A stretch of DNA of 64,000 bases from contig NC_090744.1 of assembly GCF_036898095.1 (NCBI RefSeq), positions 15,081,155 through 15,145,154 of the forward strand. Reading direction: 5' to 3'. Shown here piece by piece: positions 12,184 to 22,786 of the stretch. The notes under the pieces were generated by a model. That model was not told the DNA's origin, searched no databases, and saw nothing but the letters and a program-made list of their open reading frames with translations. Source of the stretch: Palaemon carinicauda (taxonomy: Eukaryota > Arthropoda > Malacostraca > Decapoda > Palaemonidae). Both the position numbers and the translations under genes were made by a program. Numbering within the stretch: the first letter of the stretch is position 1; every line of letters starts with the position of its first letter.

Positions 12184-14121
12184 CTACTGCCTTTCAAAAG
12201 CTGGGGTGAAGGCGGGCGACTGTGTCGCCACCGTCTGGGGAACCAGCTGGAAGGTGCTGGTTGGCTGTGCTACAGTCTGTTGCACCGTGGCTATGGGAAG
12301 CTGTTGTTGTCTAGGACAAGAGGGCACTCTTGGTCGTTTCGTCTTCCTTTTCGGCTGGGTACCCTCGTCAGCAGAAGACTTCCTTTTGGAGGACAAGCCC
12401 CACTTGGAGAGGAGATTCCTATTCTCCGAAGTGGCTTTGTCCATGACCTCTTTGACCATTTCGCTTGGGAAGAGGTCTTTTCCACAGATGTTGGAAGCTA
12501 TGAGCTTCCTCGGTTCATGCCTCACTGCAGCCAAGGCAAACACGAACTCTCTGCAAGCCCTACAGGCTTTGATAAAGTTGAACAGGTTTTTGGTGACCGT
12601 CGCCAAATGAGCCTTGGCAAAGACCATGTACATAACTGGGGTTTCCGATATGCTTGCCATCGTTTCTAGTCCCGTCTGCAGAGACATAGAGGTGGCAAGA
12701 CGTTCTTTTGTCTCCTGCTCCCTGCTCAGGAAAAAGTCCGACAGCTTGGGGAGGTCCTCGCCGAACTGACGTCCGGCAATGTCTGCCTCCAGCTTCCCGA
12801 CTGTGAAAGTGTTATGCACATCTTTCCAGTCCTTGTCATCCGATGGAAAAGCGAGGGAGAAGGGCCTACACTCTTCTAGTGTAGGACAGGGTTTCCCTGC
12901 CTCCACTGCCTTTAAGGCTGCCTTAAACCCTTTGTCCATAAAGGGAAAGGCACGAGAGGGATCAGCAACAAAGGAAGGGTGCTTTTTGCTGAGAGAATTA
13001 GTAAAGGCCCTCTCTTTCAAGGTGTTTGAGAACAAGGCCTGGGTAAAAACGATGACCTCTTTTGACTCTGTCTCGTCTTTGGATGAAGGCTCCGTCCTCA
13101 GACGGACATAGCAATCCGGGTAGGCCCCTTTGCTGGGCCAGACCACCACATTGCCCACTGGGACAGTGCCCTGTTTCTCGGAGAGGAAGATCTTCCCCCC
13201 TGACATCGGCATATGCTCAGCATATCTCCAAGGATTGACGTCAGAGAAAGCAGGAAGGTCCTTGATGTTTAGCTTCTTCGGAGCTAAACGCATCGCCACG
13301 AGCTGGTGCATCTCCATCCGAAAAGAAGCCTCCTTCTCTGACGACTTCTTTTGTATGTCCTAGAACATGGAAAGAAGAGAGAGCAGCGTGCTCGTGATCG
13401 AATCCAATTGGGGGGCAGAAGAAGAGGTCGAAGGCACCGGTTCGGCCACCGTCGCAGCAGAAACCGAAATCATTTCGGCATTCTCGGTCTCGCCTTCAGG
13501 GGGTACGTCATCCTCCTGTTCCAATTCTTCAACGAGGAGATTATGCTCGGTCTCCTCTGAGACATCCGACATGTTGTCCTCAAGCTGGATGCCCTGCAAG
13601 GCATCCGAAACGACAGATTCTATCGGAATCTGGACGAGGGGAATCTCAGGTTGAGCCTGGGGAATAACTGCATTCGAAGATGTCCTAGGGAACAGACAAG
13701 CCCTCATCTCCTCATTAGGAAGATGTGGGCCAGAGGTGTTCTTCTGAAAACCCCTGACCCATTTGCGCAGCATCTTTCTTGCTGCATCCCTAGACTCTGT
13801 AGACTTTTGATCATCAAAAGCCTCTTTTACCAGTTTGTCACAAACAGTACATACCTGTGGGTCCCAGCATCTAAGAGATCCCTTCGTGATTGCGCAGCGA
13901 GCGTGGGCTCTACACATGTCATGGCCGCAGAAGTTCCTAATGCGGACCCTGCAGAAGTTGTTCCCGCACTTGGGATGCTCCTCCTGTAAAGAAAGAAAAG
14001 CATATAAGTATTCGGTGAAATTCTCAGATTTCATCATACATATTTATTCAAAAATATATTGCTTAGGATAGGATAAGATAGATGGAGAAAAAACACCTAC
14101 TGTGTCTCCTCTCCAGCCCAT
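12184..14121 (-). pseudogene. DIRS-B gag with 21-nt first exon, one stop
   Basis: Exon 1 is 14121-14101 (ATG plus six codons). A GTAGGT donor at 14100 and an ACAG acceptor ending at 13984 join it in frame to exon 2 (13983-12184). Exon 2 opens with a Cys/His cluster (CGNNFC, GHDMC, HARC, CTVC) that could bind zinc. An acidic Ser/Glu region and a long predicted helical region containing NPWRYAEHMP follow, then a basic C-terminus with KRKTKRPR. One in-frame TAG at 13360-13358 interrupts an otherwise open frame of about 600 codons. The gag role is assigned by position. Confidence 0.75.
13984..14100 (-). other. Predicted intron in DIRS-B gag
   Basis: 117 nt from GTAGGT to a pyrimidine-rich TTTCTTTACAG. 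The equivalent junctions exist in DIRS-C, D, E and G at matching places, which supports real splicing. Confidence 0.65.
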
Positions 14122-16187
14122 TGCTGTGACCTCCCCCAATATTGAGTACTAAATTCTTAATGAATTTAGGAAGAATATCCTTGGATATAAGGTGTCTTCT
14201 TAACACTGTCTTATTTATTCAATATTGGGGAATTGGTAATAGTTGTTAACCATTAGAAGGGCAGAGAGAATCGCTCTCTTGATTGTGATGGTCTCACAAT
14301 GGGCTGCCCATGAGTACCGTGTAGGTTGGAAAAGATTTTGCATGGGCTATGGCAATGACTTCCGGCGGCATGCTGCCAGTAATGCCGTGCTGGCCGGCAC
14401 ATGCCGGTGTGTTCTGGGCTATAGAAGGCAAGCACTGCCTTCAGGGTGATGGGCGGCAGGTCGTCGGCAGTTGCTCTGTCGTCGGCAGTTGCTCTGTCGC
14501 TGGAAGCCAGAGGGACCTTCTATCTAGACCTTGGGTTACCGGCTACCGGCAGACAACACAGTTGCCGGCGGCTGGTCAGAGCAAGCCTATTGCCTTTGAT
14601 CGTCGATCAATGGCGCCAAAGGCAAGTGGCGGCAGAGCTAACTGCCGGCAGGCGTCCCACATGGCTACCGGCAGTTGGCCCAGAATGGGGAAAGGCAAAG
14701 GAAAAGAAGGATGGAGGAAGGCAAAGGCTCAGCCTTGCCGGCCTACATCCAGAATGAGGGTTCAAATGGAAGGGGGAATTAGATTCGGGCTTCCGTCATA
14801 CCATATCCCATCCGTATTGGTAGCATGGATATGGAAGGCAGACCAAGGGAGGGCTGAAGAACACTCAAAGACAGATGGGGGCTCTTGCCGGCAGCCGGCT
14901 CAGCCGGCGGCAGGCAGGAGACCCCAGGCCAATCCTACAAACTACGCATAGGGTCGAATGTAGAACAGCGGCCAAGGTATGTGAAGGCTAGGCCAACACA
15001 AAGAGGACAGCAGGGGAGGGGCAAGGGTCCTATAGGTTGAGGTAATACCTGAAGGTACTACCAACCTGGGCGATTCTGATCCTATAGAAGACAACCTCAT
15101 GGTAGGGGAATTCAATTCCCCAGATTGGGTTAGTCTAGGTGAGAAGGCGACACCTAGGACGCAAACTCAAAGGGAATGGAATCTCGTACCAAAGATCTTC
15201 GGCAGGGGAAGAATTCAATTCTTCAGCTGAAGATCTACCAGCACAGGGCTGTCTGCTAGGCCAAGAGGGGAAATTGTCAAACAAAAACCTTCCGGGTAAG
15301 GCCTAGGGAGGTCTAGCCTCCTGTAAAGGCAACCTAACCCAACCTGGGAAATCATTTCACCAGACGGACAGATGCCGAACACAGACAAACTACTCTGATG
15401 TCCTGTTCTAGGCTCGAAACCGACTCAGTGGTTAAAAGACAGAAATGGGACGTCTCAGTAAAGATTTGCCAAAACTCAGTTCAGGGCAAATCTAACTGAG
15501 GGTAGCCTAGGCTAGTCAGAGGGAGAGGAATTGCTCTTACATCCCACCAGGAGATTAGTATTGGCTTCAAAGGTATAGAAAGTGTCAGTCTCCCCTTAAA
15601 AGGCAATACAAGAGCAATTGGGGACCTGTATGAAAGTATACCAAAGCCCCTAGGATAGTAGCATAGGAGCAGTGAGAATCGTTCACCAAAACTCTCTCGT
15701 ATACTATCTTGGAAGAGGAAAATTGAATGCCATAATATCTTAAATGTATATAATATTGCCTGAACTTCAGTAAAACTTTACCAGGAAGGTTGTATCATGC
15801 ATGAAGTGTGAAGGTGCCTAGGCTAGGAAGCCTAGCACTCGTTAGGCTCAAAATATTTAGCCAAATTCACGACAACAAGGACATAATATAAAAATCCCTA
15901 GCTAAATAGCTAAATAGCTGAAGTTAAGAAGCAAGCGATGCCGGGAAACACGTTCTTGGCTAACTAAATGTACAGAAGAACGACCGCGTCCATGACGACA
16001 TCCGGCTGGCAAAAGCTCTTGTTACGTTAATTACAATCTCAATCGAAGAGTAAAACTGGCAAGAGCTTACATTTACACAATTCAAAGATATTACTTAACT
16101 TTCCAGAGGCAGATGAAGCTGGTGAAGACATCATAGCAGCGAAATAAATCCAAAATAGCGAGAGATAACACGGGATAAACACCGGTC
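14122..16187 (-). other. DIRS-B 5' leader, CCGGCA-rich
   Basis: Non-coding leader between the 5' ITR and gag. Bases 14340-14940 are dense in CCGGCA/TGCCGG. At about 15795-15840 there is a TCATGCATGA palindrome followed by a hairpin in CCTAGGCTAGGAAGCCTAG. Both recur in the other DIRS leaders. Confidence 0.7.
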
Positions 16188-16543
16188 AGCAAAGCTACAA
16201 GGGAAAGAATGGCTAGATGGCGCCACGAGGCGGCAGGGTGGCGCCTATTTACAGTACAGTAGGAGCGTTGCCTTAATAACGGCTCTCCTATATTCTTGCC
16301 ACTTTTTCCCCTCGAAGCGAAAACGCTATTAGGGGTGTAGATAGCTATGAGACGTGTCAAGAATACGTCCTGTGATTTTAGCGATATCCGTTATTAAAAA
16401 TCTTCAAGGGATATTCGCTCCAGGAGTTAGAATTCTGGATACCTTTGGTAAATTCTCTGGGATATATCACTGTAATCAAATATAACCTTGGAGGTTACTA
16501 ACGAAGGAACTTCCATCAGCACGACATGGCCTGAGCACAAAAA
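16188..16543 (-). repeat. DIRS-B 5' inverted terminal repeat
   Basis: Inverted copy of 7870-8250 minus the outer hairpin tip. It ends in GAGCACAAAAA immediately before gypsy-1 resumes. Confidence 0.9.
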
Positions 16544-16611
16544 TTATATTTATAAAGATTTTTACAATATCAAGTTAAGGGGAAGGAGACTGTTATGTAT
16601 TATTGTAATAA
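16544..16611 (+). repeat. Gypsy-1 polypurine tract and first 21 bp of 3' LTR
   Basis: A purine-rich tract (AAGGGGAAGGAGAC, about 16577-16590) primes plus-strand synthesis in LTR elements. The LTR starts TGTTATG at 16591. This 68-bp island is flanked by DIRS-B and DIRS-C, and both junctions match gypsy-2 exactly. Confidence 0.85.
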
Positions 16612-17003
16612 ACGGATTTTGAGCGAAGCGAAAAATCTATTTTTGGGTGAGATAGCCATGACGTCCTGATGGAAGGTTCCTTCAGTAGCTTCCTAGGGTA
16701 TATTTATCTACAGGGATATTCCCAGAGAATTAAACTAAAGGTTATCACAGAATTCTAACTTCTGGTGCGAGTACCCTAAAGGTTTCCCTCTAGGATATCG
16801 TATATCAACAGGGGACGCAGGTATTAACACGCCACATAGCTATCTGCACCCATATAGAGTTAACACTTCGATATGGAAAGGTGGAGAATAACTGGGGAGC
16901 CGTTCCACAGTTACACTCATCCGTGGCTGCTTTTGGTACTCAAAACGTAAACAAATGGGCGCCATTGCTAAATGACGTCACGTCCGTCCTCATCCTGAGG
17001 CCA
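16612..17003 (-). repeat. DIRS-C 3' inverted terminal repeat
   Basis: It matches the reverse complement of 25163-25526 and starts with the ACGGATTTTGAGCGAAGCG tip. Confidence 0.92.
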
Positions 17004-17075
17004 GCTTCTTGCTAATCTCCATGATACAGCAGGACAGGGCGAGGCCTGAAAGGCTGGACTAGAATAGACGGGAGG

Positions 17076-17182
17076 GTCCATCAGGACGTCATGGCTATCT
17101 CACCCAAAAATAGATTCTTCGCTTCGCTCAAAATCCGTTTTTTGGGCTCAAGCCATGACGTCCTGATGGAAGTGTACCAGAG
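17076..17182 (-). repeat. DIRS-C internal complementary region
   Basis: It reads as the complement of the 3' end down to ..CTCAAAATCCGT, then directly the complement of the 5' end, TTTTTGGGCTCAAGCC. The number of T residues at the join (six) equals the sum of the two ends. Confidence 0.92.
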
Positions 17183-18021
17183 AATTAATGTATCGTGGAA
17201 ATTTTCCCCTTTTTTATGCAAGTGCCAAGGGCTTCGAATAGAGGTATGTAACATGTCCTTACTAGAGGTTCCGAGAAGAACCAGCTTCCTGCCCCCCTGG
17301 CAGAGAAGTCCTGGTGGACCATACTAATATCTCGAAGCGATCATTGAAGAGCTACTCACCCTGCAGAGAGTTCGTGCAGGACTCGGAGACAAGACATAAG
17401 GTTAATATTCGGGTAGGAATAATATCAAGCATAAGTAAGTGATTAACATTTACTACACTCCCTGGAGGAGAGATCAATCTGGTCTCGAAGGCAGGACGAA
17501 GGTAAGTATTCAGGTAGGAATATTACCAAAGCATGAGTGAGTATATAATAAAGATATATCTATATTATTCTTCTCTTTCAGAAGGAAAGGGGTAAATGAA
17601 ACTATGACAATCATATATTTCATAATAAATAATAGGAGCGAAGCGAGAAGCACATGTAATAAAATAGACATTTTATTTCATAAATTGCAGATTATTGTGA
17701 TAACAATTGCAATAATAAATGTAAAGTTTATTTACAATAATAAAGAATAATATACATAGAAAATAAAAGACTTCAATCTTGAATCTGAAAAGAAATTTCA
17801 CTTTTAGAAACAAAAGTTCCAGAGGAACGTAAATCTTTTTCAAAGAAAACGCATCATGCCCTAGGGCATATGGCACTCATGTGAAGTCTATGACATTTCA
17901 CCTTGGTAAGAACAGTCTATTAGAAACACTAAGTGTCCATGAAATCACTATGTATCACACAAGGGTCAACACAGGCACCCATAGAGTTAAAGTCCCAAGT
18001 AACTCACTGTTCTATGCAGAG
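17183..18021 (-). other. DIRS-C 3' UTR
   Basis: AT-rich, non-coding. The same sequence in DIRS-D is split by piggyBac. Confidence 0.65.
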
Positions 18022-20199
18022 TTAAACGGCAGGTTTCATAACACTACCTGCAGCTACCACGAAATGTTTAACTTCATGCACTTGCTTCGCGAAGTGCTTG
18101 AAGAAAACGCGCGACGATTTCCAACCTGTGAAGCTCTTGAGGCTTTCGAAATCCATGCTCTGGAAGAAGTTCAGAGAAGACGCGACTTTTCTAGGATCAT
18201 GACCTGCGGGTGTACTGTCAGGATCCGCTCTGCGAATGAAGTAGGTGATTTTCGCTCTTAGTTGTTTCAGTGACAGGTCACTACCCGATGTTTCTCCTTT
18301 GAAGAGTTGTCCTCCACCGAAGACTGAAGTTCTTCGAAGATAGACCTTAAGACTCTCCACTGGGCATAGAGAGACATCTTCCTTCAGGGGGCAGATTCTC
18401 CAAGGGCCCCATCTCTTGGTGGGTAGTTCATTCTTAGCGAGAAACGTCGGATCAGGGAAGAGGGTAAGCTCTCCTGTATCTGCGAACAAGATATGACCCT
18501 CTTCTCTTGATAATGCCACTATTTCACTGACTTGGGCTCCCAAGGCGAGAGAAAAAAGGAAGATAACTTTTTGAGTCAAGTCTTTTAGAGGGCACGAATC
18601 GTTGTCCAGGTTAGAGGCAAAATGGAGCACCTTGTCCAGGGACCAGGAGATAGGTTTTGGTGGAGGTCTTGGGCGTAGTCTAGCGCATGCCTTTGGTAAT
18701 TTATTGAAGATATCGCTGGACAGATCAATCTGGAAGGCGTACAGGAGTGGTCTAGTCAAAGCCGATTTGCAGGTGGAAATCGTGTTGGCTGCTAAGCCTT
18801 GTCCATGAAGGTGAATGAAGAAAGACATGCAAAAATCAATGATGATTTCCGTAGGATTTTTTGCCTTGACGAACGAGACCCACTTTCTCCAGGAAGATTC
18901 GTATTGCTGTCGTGTGGATTCAGTCTTGTATTCCTCGAGGAAGTCTAGACTTTTCTTCGAGATTCCAAACCTTTCCTTTGTGGCTAAGGAGAGAAAATCC
19001 TGAGATGAAGGTCCCTGACTTTCAGTGATGAAGCGAAGACAGTCGACTTCTGTACTTGTTGAGAGAGAACTGGGCCCGGCAGGGGGATTAGCGTGGGCTG
19101 CTGCTCCAGGACCAGAGGGTACCAATTGCTCCAGGGCCACTTGGGAGCCACTAGGGCCGCTTTCCCTTTGAAGGTTCTCAGTTTGGAGAGGACTTTCAGC
19201 AGAAGGTTGGGAGGAGGGAACAGGTATATCCTGGACCATCTGTTTGAATCCAGTGACATGGCATCCACTGGTTCTGCCTTGGGGTCCTCGTACGGGGCCA
19301 CATATCGAGGAAGTTGATTGTTGTCGCTCATTGCGAAGAGATCGATCTGAAGTTCCGGGACTTGGTGAGAGATGAAGGAGAATGACCTTGCGTCTAGAGA
19401 CCATTCCGACTCTATTGGGCTTGTCCGTGATAGAGCGTCCGCCGTCACGTTGCGGAATCATTGTAGGTGAACTGCAGACAGATGCCATTTCGTCTTTTCT
19501 GCCAAACGAAAGATCGGAAGAAGTACCTGATTTATCTGGGGAGATCTCGAGCCCTGACGATTGAGACATCTGACTACCACCGAGTTGTCCAGAGTCAGAC
19601 GGATGTGGATCGAGGGAGGCGGGGAGAGTTTCTTCATGGTGAGAAGAAACGCCATGGCCTCCAAGATGTTGATGTGAAACGTCTTGAATAGGGGGGACCA
19701 TGTTCCTTGCACCTGTCGTTGGTGGGAGTGACCTCACCAACCCTCCGTGTGGATGTTGATCGATGGAGGCGGGTGTTGAAGAGGAATGGACCTTTTCAGG
19801 GCCTTTGCTTCCGACCACGGCTTTAATAGTGAGCAAAGTCTGTTTGGAAGCTGTCTCTTGAGGTCTCTTCGAGCGATGGATGCGAAACGTCTCCAGACTC
19901 CCGCGGCATCCTTTAGCTGTGCGCGAAGCACTAGGTTTGTCACAGAGGCGAACTGTAGAGAGCTGAGAACTTGTTCCTGCTGTTGTCTTGAGATCCGTTT
20001 GGATTTCAGAAGTCTTCTGACAGACCCTGCTATTTCCTTCCTTTTCTTCTGTGGAATGGAAAGGCGGTGTGACTGAAGATCCCAATGGATTCCCAACCAT
20101 TGGAACTTCTGAGCTGGAGAGAGGCGAGATTTTTCGGTATTTATCTTGAATCCCAGATGCTCTAGGAACTGGGTGACTTTGTTGCAGACTCTTACACAA
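18022..20199 (-). pseudogene. DIRS-C tyrosine recombinase, open frame but catalytic residues lost
   Basis: A single 725-codon frame is open across the interval. The recombinase domain occupies the C-terminal 400 codons (from about 19100). Two essential residues are changed. The catalytic Arg, present as GARVSEIV in B and D, reads GAQVSEIV near 18532. The nucleophilic Tyr, HYAKQ elsewhere, reads HFAKQ near 18096. H-x-x-R (GHDPRKV) is intact. The first 300 or so codons overlap the RT-RNase H gene in another frame and are rich in Ser, Pro and Gln. The protein could be made but should not catalyse recombination. Confidence 0.85.
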
Positions 20200-20840
20200 T
20201 CTTCGGGCGATGTCGCCTAGACTAGCCAGTCGTCTAAGTAGGCCATCACTTGGACGCCCTGAACACGGAGTTGTTGGACGATGGCGTCTGCCAGCTTGGT
20301 GAAGATCCGTGGAGCCACGTTGAGGCCAAAGGGCATGGCCCTGAAGGCGTAACTTTTCCTTTGGAGTCGAAACCCTAGGTAGGAGGAAGCGTAATGATTC
20401 ATTGGAACGTGCCAGTAAGCATCCGCCAGGTCTATGGAGACCGTGTAGGCCCCTTGAGGCAGAAGGGTCCTTATTTGTTGCAGAGTCAGCATCTTGAACT
20501 TGTTGTTACTTGTTGTTCGCAATGAACTTGTTGAGAGGGGATAAGTCTAGAATGACTCTGAGTTTGTCGGAGTCCTTCTTGGGAACGCAAAATAGTCTCC
20601 CTTGGAACCTGGTTGACTTTACCCTCCTGATCACCTTCTTGTTCAAGAGTTCTAAGACATATTCTTCCAGGAGGGGGGTTGACTGTTGGAAGAATTGCTG
20701 GAAGGCTGGGGGTGGTTGAGTCCAGCTCCAGCCTAGTCCCTTCTTGACGATGCTGTGCGCCCAGGGATCGAAGGTCCAACGATCCTGGAATTGGCGGAGT
20801 CTTCCTCCCACCGGAAGCACTTCATTGCTTCTGGTGTCCC
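18984..20840 (-). pseudogene. DIRS-C RT-RNase H, broken
   Basis: RT blocks are LPVGGRLRQFQDRWTF, VILDLSPLNKF, SIDLADAYWHVP and an intact VMAYLDDWLV (near 20235). An about 10-base duplication near 20500-20515 shifts frame between the first and second RT blocks. A TAG directly follows the YLDD block at 20217. In RNase H a deletion of about a dozen bases near 19742 removes the first catalytic Asp (HTDASLEGW in D reads HTEGW here). Later acidic motifs (LTLDNSVVVRC, TADALSR) remain. The C-terminal DLFAMSDNNQLPRYV and YLFPP block is present. Confidence 0.88.
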
Positions 20841-22786
20841 GAGGGTTTGCCACCTCGGCCGCTAGCTCCCCTTCCTCCTCTGCCTCTGGAGGGACGGCGA
20901 GACGAATCTCTGCCGGAACCTCTGCTTGAGCCCCTACCTCTGGGACGAAAGGTAGTAGCGTGTTGCTCATATGCAGGGGTAAAGACCGGTGACTGCGACA
21001 CCACTGGTTGGGGGACCAACTGAAAAGTCTGCTGTGGCTGTGTGGCCACTTGGGGAGTAGCGGTACCCGGAAACTGCCGTCTCTGTTGAAGTTGCTGGGG
21101 TTTTGGTTTTTGAGGTTTCCTCTTAGGTTGAGGGCCATCGCCCTGAGAGGATTTCCTCTTCCTTGACATGCCCCACTTGTGGAGAAGGTTCCTATTCTCC
21201 GTAGCGGCCTTGTCTGCAATCTCTTTCACCAGGGAGGAAGGAAAGAGGTACCTACCCCAGATATTGGAGGAAATCAGCCTCCGGGGTTCGTGTTTCACCG
21301 TCGCGTTGCCGAACACAAATTCACGATAGGCTCTGCGAGCCCTAGTGAAGCTATATAGGTCCTTCGTCACCATTGCCAAGTGCGATTTGGCTAGGACCAT
21401 ATAAAAGTCAGGGACTCTAGTATCCCCGGCCATAAGTTCTAGCTGTACTTGGTGGGACGGCGACGCGGCAAGCTTCTCCTTCGTATCCTGTTCCCTACGA
21501 AGGAGGTGATCATTTAGCCTTGGGAGGTCCTCATTAAATTGACGACCGGCTACGTCAGGCTCTAATTTCCCTACCGTGAAAGTTGACTGGACGTCTTTCC
21601 AGTGCCTATCATCGGGAGGAACAGTAAGGGAGAAGGCTCTGCACTCCTCCAGTGCAGGGCAAGGTTTCCCTTCCTCCACTGCCTTTAAGACCGCTGTGAA
21701 GGCCTTTTCGATGAAGGGGAAAGTCGCAGCATTCGGCGCAACGAAGGTTGGATGCTTCTTGCTAAGCACCGGCATCTTGGAGTTGGTGAAACCCCTACTC
21801 TTCACCGCCTGGGCTAACATAGCCTAGGCCTTCGGGCGATCGAACACGATAACCTCCTTCGGTTCGGTCTCTTCCTTTGAGGTTGGTTCGGACCTGAGCC
21901 GGACGTAACAGTCCGGATAAGCCTCGAAATTCGGGAAGAATTCCACTTCTTCCAACAAGATAGAGCCAACCCTTTCACTGATGTAGACTTTTCAAGTCGT
22001 GATTGGCATATGCTCGGCATATCTCCATGGGTTAGCTTCCGAGCAAGTGGGGAGGTCCCTAACTGAAATCCGTTTCAGTTGTTTAAGATTAACCAGAGTA
22101 GTCCGGAATTGCTCCTGGGTTTCTTGTAGTTTTCTCTCCATGAGGGCTTCAAGCATCTTGAAAACCTCCTGAGTGGCCGATGGAAGAGGGTCCAGAGTGG
22201 CAGAAGTCGAAGGAACAGGTTCCTCGGACGGTGCAGGAGTTGCTGTGGGAGTAGGAGCGGGAGCGACCTCGGTCTCCGAATCAGGGTATTCCACCTGATC
22301 TTCCTCATAGTCAAGCTCCTCGCCCATGAGGTTCTTTTCCGTCTCTTCAGACACTTCCGACATACGTTCCACGTTATCGGAATCCAGATGGCACTCATGC
22401 ATGGACTGGGCCATAATAATATCAGGTTCCACCGCGATCTGGACAGTGGGTATCTGATCGCGGGGGACCACAGAGTCTTTGGATGCCTTTGGGAAAAGCA
22501 AGGCCCTCAAATCTTCGTTGGCGAGATACGGTCCGGTGGCGTTCTTCTGGAAGCCACGCACCCATTTGCGTAGCTTCTCTCGAGCATTGTCCCTTGCCTC
22601 CGCAGAAGGAGGATCGTCGAACGCCTCGACCAAACGACTCTTGCAGACTGTACAGTTCTGCGGGTCCCAATACTTCAGGTCGCCTTTCTTGGCGGCGCAG
22701 GGGGCGTGGGTCCGGCACGCCTTGTGCCCGTAGAAGTCCGGGCGCTTCACCCCGCAGAAGTTGCTATCACACTTCATATACTCCTC
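20822..22786 (-). pseudogene. DIRS-C gag, two in-frame stops
   Basis: Exon begins after the acceptor at 22787-22788. The first ATG (22777) is followed by CDSNFCGVKRPDFYGHKAC and CTVC, the same Cys/His cluster as in B. The middle has an acidic Glu/Ser stretch, and the C-terminus is an RGG-like tract (RGRGSSRGSGRDSSRR, near 20935) suited to RNA binding. Stops at 21994-21992 (TGA) and 21823-21821 (TAG) interrupt the frame. The 3' end overlaps the start of the RT frame slightly. No ATG in the upstream exon position used by B and G. Confidence 0.75.

Larger units (their letters stand above)
7870..16543 (-). mobile_element. DIRS-B, complete-length YR retrotransposon
   Basis: 8,674 bp lie between two gypsy-1 pieces that abut exactly in gypsy-2, with no target site duplication. 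Read on the minus strand it has a 5' ITR (16543-16188), leader, short intron, gag, RT-RNase H, recombinase, 3' UTR, ICR and 3' ITR (8250-7870). It is closest to DIRS-G in protein sequence and terminal repeats. All three ORFs are broken. Confidence 0.92.

Noticed and set aside
14349..14951. 200-codon plus-strand ORF in the DIRS-B leader
   Set aside because: It is antisense to the element, made of GCCGGCA-type repeats, and has no counterpart in the other DIRS leaders.
16612..17182. Terminal repeats read as a satellite or MITE family
   Set aside because: They always bracket gag, RT or recombinase sequence, in inverted pairs with an ICR, so they are DIRS ends.
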